From Hyphomicrobiales bacterium (GTDB taxonomy: Bacteria > Pseudomonadota > Alphaproteobacteria > Rhizobiales > Rhizobiaceae), in the NCBI GenBank assembly GCA_900472605.1, contig UCJD01000033.1, positions 127,348 through 169,050 on the forward strand: a stretch of DNA of 41,703 nucleotides, given 5' to 3'. Below are positions 40,025 through 41,703 of this stretch, piece by piece (within the stretch, counting starts at the first letter, position 1; every line of letters starts with the position of its first letter). A program made the position numbers and the translations under genes. The notes under the pieces are model-generated. The model had not been told where the DNA came from. It made no database searches and saw only the letters and a program-made list of their open reading frames with translations.

Positions 40025-41056
40025 TTAGAATGCACGCTGCAGGCGGAAATAGCCCGAAACCGTGTCGTCATCAACAGCAACAGTGCGGTCCTGCCACTGT
40101 ACCGAAGCCTTGGCGTAGAAGTTTTCTACGATCTGGTAGTCGAGCGTTACGCCAGCCTTCCAGATGTCAACATCGGTGAAGTCCGTGCGATCAGCGTTCT
40201 TCGCGTTAGCGAAGTACTGAACAGCCGGGGTGATCTTGAACTTGTCGGTTGCCTGAATTGCGTATTCTGCAGCAACAGTCCATTCAGATTCTTCGAAGTA
40301 GGCGTTCGGGCCAGAAGCCCAAGCAGCTGCGAGGCCGAGGGTGCCAGGACCGATTGCAACGGTGCCCATACCACGGATCGCACCTTCTTCGGTGTCGGTG
40401 TCGTAGCCGCCGATCAGCTGGTAGCTGAACACGCCAGCCTTACCGCCGATACCGGCAGCGATACCAACGTCGTTCGACGATTCGCCGAGAGCCGTGTGGA
40501 TACCAGACTCGAGTTCATCAACCGAGAGACCTGCGTAGAAGTCACCGCTCTCATACTGATAACGGATCGAGTTGTGCAGGGTGTCGTTCGAAGCGAGCGA
40601 GTCGGTTTCGCCAGAGAGGCCGTCGTCCCACCAGCTGTAGAACAGACCAGCGCGGAAGCCCGCGATGTCGATGTAAGCCGAGTCGAGAATGGTCGACTGC
40701 GACGAAGCGTTGTCAGCATTCGCCTGGAGAACGATTACGCCGGTGAGCGGACCGTATTCCGTGTCGCTCTTTGCCGTGAACTGAACCTGACCGCGGGTGA
40801 ATGCATCCCAGTCCGAGCTGCCGTTCACGCCGGTTGCTTCGTTCTGGCCGCCGTTAACCTGGAAACGGATGTAACCTTCGATCTTCAGGCAGGTTTCCGT
40901 GCCCGGGATGTAGAAGTAGCCGGTGCCGTATGCGTCGCAAACGCGAACGTATTCTACTGCTTCCGGTTCAGCTGCAACAATCGCGTCAGCAGCCTGAGCG
41001 CCGGATACAACTGCCAGAGCAGCTGCGGAGCCGAGAAGTAGGCTCTTGATGTTCAT
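40025..41056 (-). CDS. Major outer-membrane porin (RopA/Porin_2 family)
   Basis: A 343-residue precursor with a signal peptide cleaved after AQA (residue 22). The mature start AVEYVRVCDAYGTGYFYIP with Cys41 and Cys57 is the Rhizobiales Porin_2 signature. Alternating beta strands follow and the last residue is Phe (LQRAF), the outer-membrane assembly signal. It would form a 16-strand trimeric general porin. GGAGG lies five bases before ATG 41056. Codon use looks different from neighbours (more GAA, AAC, TAC and GCT), as in very highly expressed genes. Rhizobia hold several paralogues, so I give no symbol. Confidence 0.92.
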   Translation of the reverse strand: MNIKSLLLGSAAALAVVSGAQAADAIVAAEPEAVEYVRVCDAYGTGYFYIPGTETCLKIEGYIRFQVNGGQNEATGVNGSSDWDAFTRGQVQFTAKSDTEYGPLTGVIVLQANADNASSQSTILDSAYIDIAGFRAGLFYSWWDDGLSGETDSLASNDTLHNSIRYQYESGDFYAGLSVDELESGIHTALGESSNDVGIAAGIGGKAGVFSYQLIGGYDTDTEEGAIRGMGTVAIGPGTLGLAAAWASGPNAYFEESEWTVAAEYAIQATDKFKITPAVQYFANAKNADRTDFTDVDIWKAGVTLDYQIVENFYAKASVQWQDRTVAVDDDTVSGYFRLQRAF

Positions 41057-41633
41057 ATTGACCTCCAATTCAAAGTTTCGATCGGATCCGGGTTTTCGCC
41101 GTTTTGGCAGCGTTCCCTGCCCCGTCACCGTGTTTCAAGAAGTGGACGATCAACCGCCCTCGCTTCCGAAGTTGAAAATACAAGACCCGGCCTGTCACGC
41201 AATCACCAACTTGTGCGATTGGGGGATTTACGACAGCCTTCCGTATGCGCTGTTGCTGAAAGGTCACAAATACGACATGCGGCCATTCCGTTTCTTTATA
41301 CTTCGTTAAGAAAGCGCTGGTTTTGCGAGGGTTTAGTGCCAACGGGCCGCACGGCGGAACCCGGCAATGTGCCACATTGGGACCGTTTTCCGGCCGGATT
41401 CGGCGGGATAGGCCGGGATTTTAGCAGGTGCATAAATAAGCCGCGCAACAGATCGGCGAAGACGCACGGGTGGAATCACTTGGGAGATGCCTAATGATTC
41501 TCGAGGCGATTCTGCGCCGCACTGTCATCGCAACGTCATGAGGATGACGACAAGGTCCGCAGCGCATCAAGACGCAAGCATGATGCAGGCCATGTGCTCG
41601 GCACGAAGGATGGAAGTGTCTGTCTGGAAAATT
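41057..41633. other. Non-coding stretch upstream of the porin
   Basis: About 580 bases without a convincing gene. The part next to the porin (about 41057-41330) should hold its promoter and 5' leader on the minus strand, but I could not place a firm -35/-10 pair. Open frames here lack ribosome binding sites and sensible products. The right part leads into the structured leader at 41634. Confidence 0.5.
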
Positions 41634-41703
41634 CGCTCAACTAAGGAGCGTCACCTATGTGTCCGGGCTGGACACTGGACATTTGCCCGACCTGAGAGAT
41701 AGG
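41634..41703 (+). promoter_or_regulatory. Candidate structured leader RNA at the window edge
   Basis: CGCTC (41634-41638) pairs with GAGCG (41646-41650), enclosing part of a strong AAGGAG. GTGTCC (41659-41664) pairs with GGACAC (41670-41675). CGGGC (41664-41668) can instead pair with GCCCG (41685-41689), excluding the second hairpin. Alternative stems around a start codon suggest cis-control of a gene just to the right. The alphaproteobacterial serC-type leader is one family to test; identity is unproven. Confidence 0.45.
41657..41695 (+). CDS. Candidate leader peptide, 12 residues
   Basis: A short ORF, MCPGWTLDICPT, starting at ATG 41657 with AAGGAG eight bases upstream, ending in TGA 41693-41695. 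It includes two Cys, one Trp and two Pro codons. It lies entirely inside the alternative hairpins described for 41634-41703 and is followed by GAGAGATAGG, which might be the next ribosome binding site. Whether it is translated is unknown; it could also be only the first codons seen by chance in a structured RNA. Confidence 0.4.
   Translation: MCPGWTLDICPT

Noticed and set aside
41487..41702. 71-residue open frame at the right edge
   Set aside because: No ribosome site, unlike any family, and it overlaps the structured leader.
41660..41703. Glycine riboswitch (the reverse complement contains CTCTCAGGT)
   Set aside because: Only the short 3' motif matches; the expected second conserved block and aptamer stems are not seen, and no glycine gene lies downstream on the minus strand.
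1..41703. CRISPR array, prophage, transposase or tRNA genes
   Set aside because: No regular direct repeats with spacers, no integrase or transposase motif and no cloverleaf were seen on reading the window.

Overview
The window is about 41.7 kb of high-GC bacterial chromosome. It reads as a member of the Rhizobiales, most likely Rhizobiaceae (Rhizobium, Sinorhizobium or Agrobacterium type). The grounds are a RopA-like porin, the housekeeping run rpoZ-rsh-acpS-lepB-rnc-era-recO, a DUF3563 mini-gene, rhizobial palindromic intergenic repeats, CtrA-type boxes and a GGAAC-N16-CGTT promoter of the alphaproteobacterial general stress type. I see no tRNA, rRNA, CRISPR array, transposase or phage gene. 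The genus cannot be fixed from the sequence alone.

Left part (1-9.5 kb): a palindromic repeat precedes five translationally coupled genes (a DUF559 nuclease-like protein, three GFA/CENP-V zinc proteins and a proline iminopeptidase). A 156-bp inverted-repeat element separates them from citramalate synthase (cimA). A Pcm-like methyltransferase, a RarD permease, a LOG-family phosphoribohydrolase and a LysM protein with mirrored internal architecture follow.

Middle part (9.5-25 kb): an Atm1-type ABC exporter is followed by psd and pssA (phosphatidylethanolamine synthesis), a 45-residue ORF whose stop abuts that of a LysE/ArgO exporter, an SRAP-domain protein, a YnfA protein and a Nudix hydrolase. 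Then come three small envelope or unknown genes with a CtrA-type box, ygfZ coupled to an HD hydrolase and a Cys-type phosphatase, an MscS channel, sodC under a candidate EcfG promoter, an EF-hand mini-protein and a PAS-GGDEF-EAL protein flanking another CtrA-type box, an HD hydrolase and a MOSC protein.

Right part (25-41.7 kb): a long minus-strand run carries DNA repair (recO), a receiver protein, a Crp/Fnr regulator, era, rnc, lepB, acpS, DUF2062, DUF3563, rsh (ppGpp) and rpoZ. After it lie a NYN-domain protein, smpB, dapA, a soluble lytic transglycosylase, an alpha/beta hydrolase and a major porin. The last 70 bases hold a 12-codon ORF with a strong ribosome binding site inside alternative hairpins. 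It looks like a leader-peptide or structured-leader control region for a gene just beyond the window, and it is the best candidate here for something undescribed.
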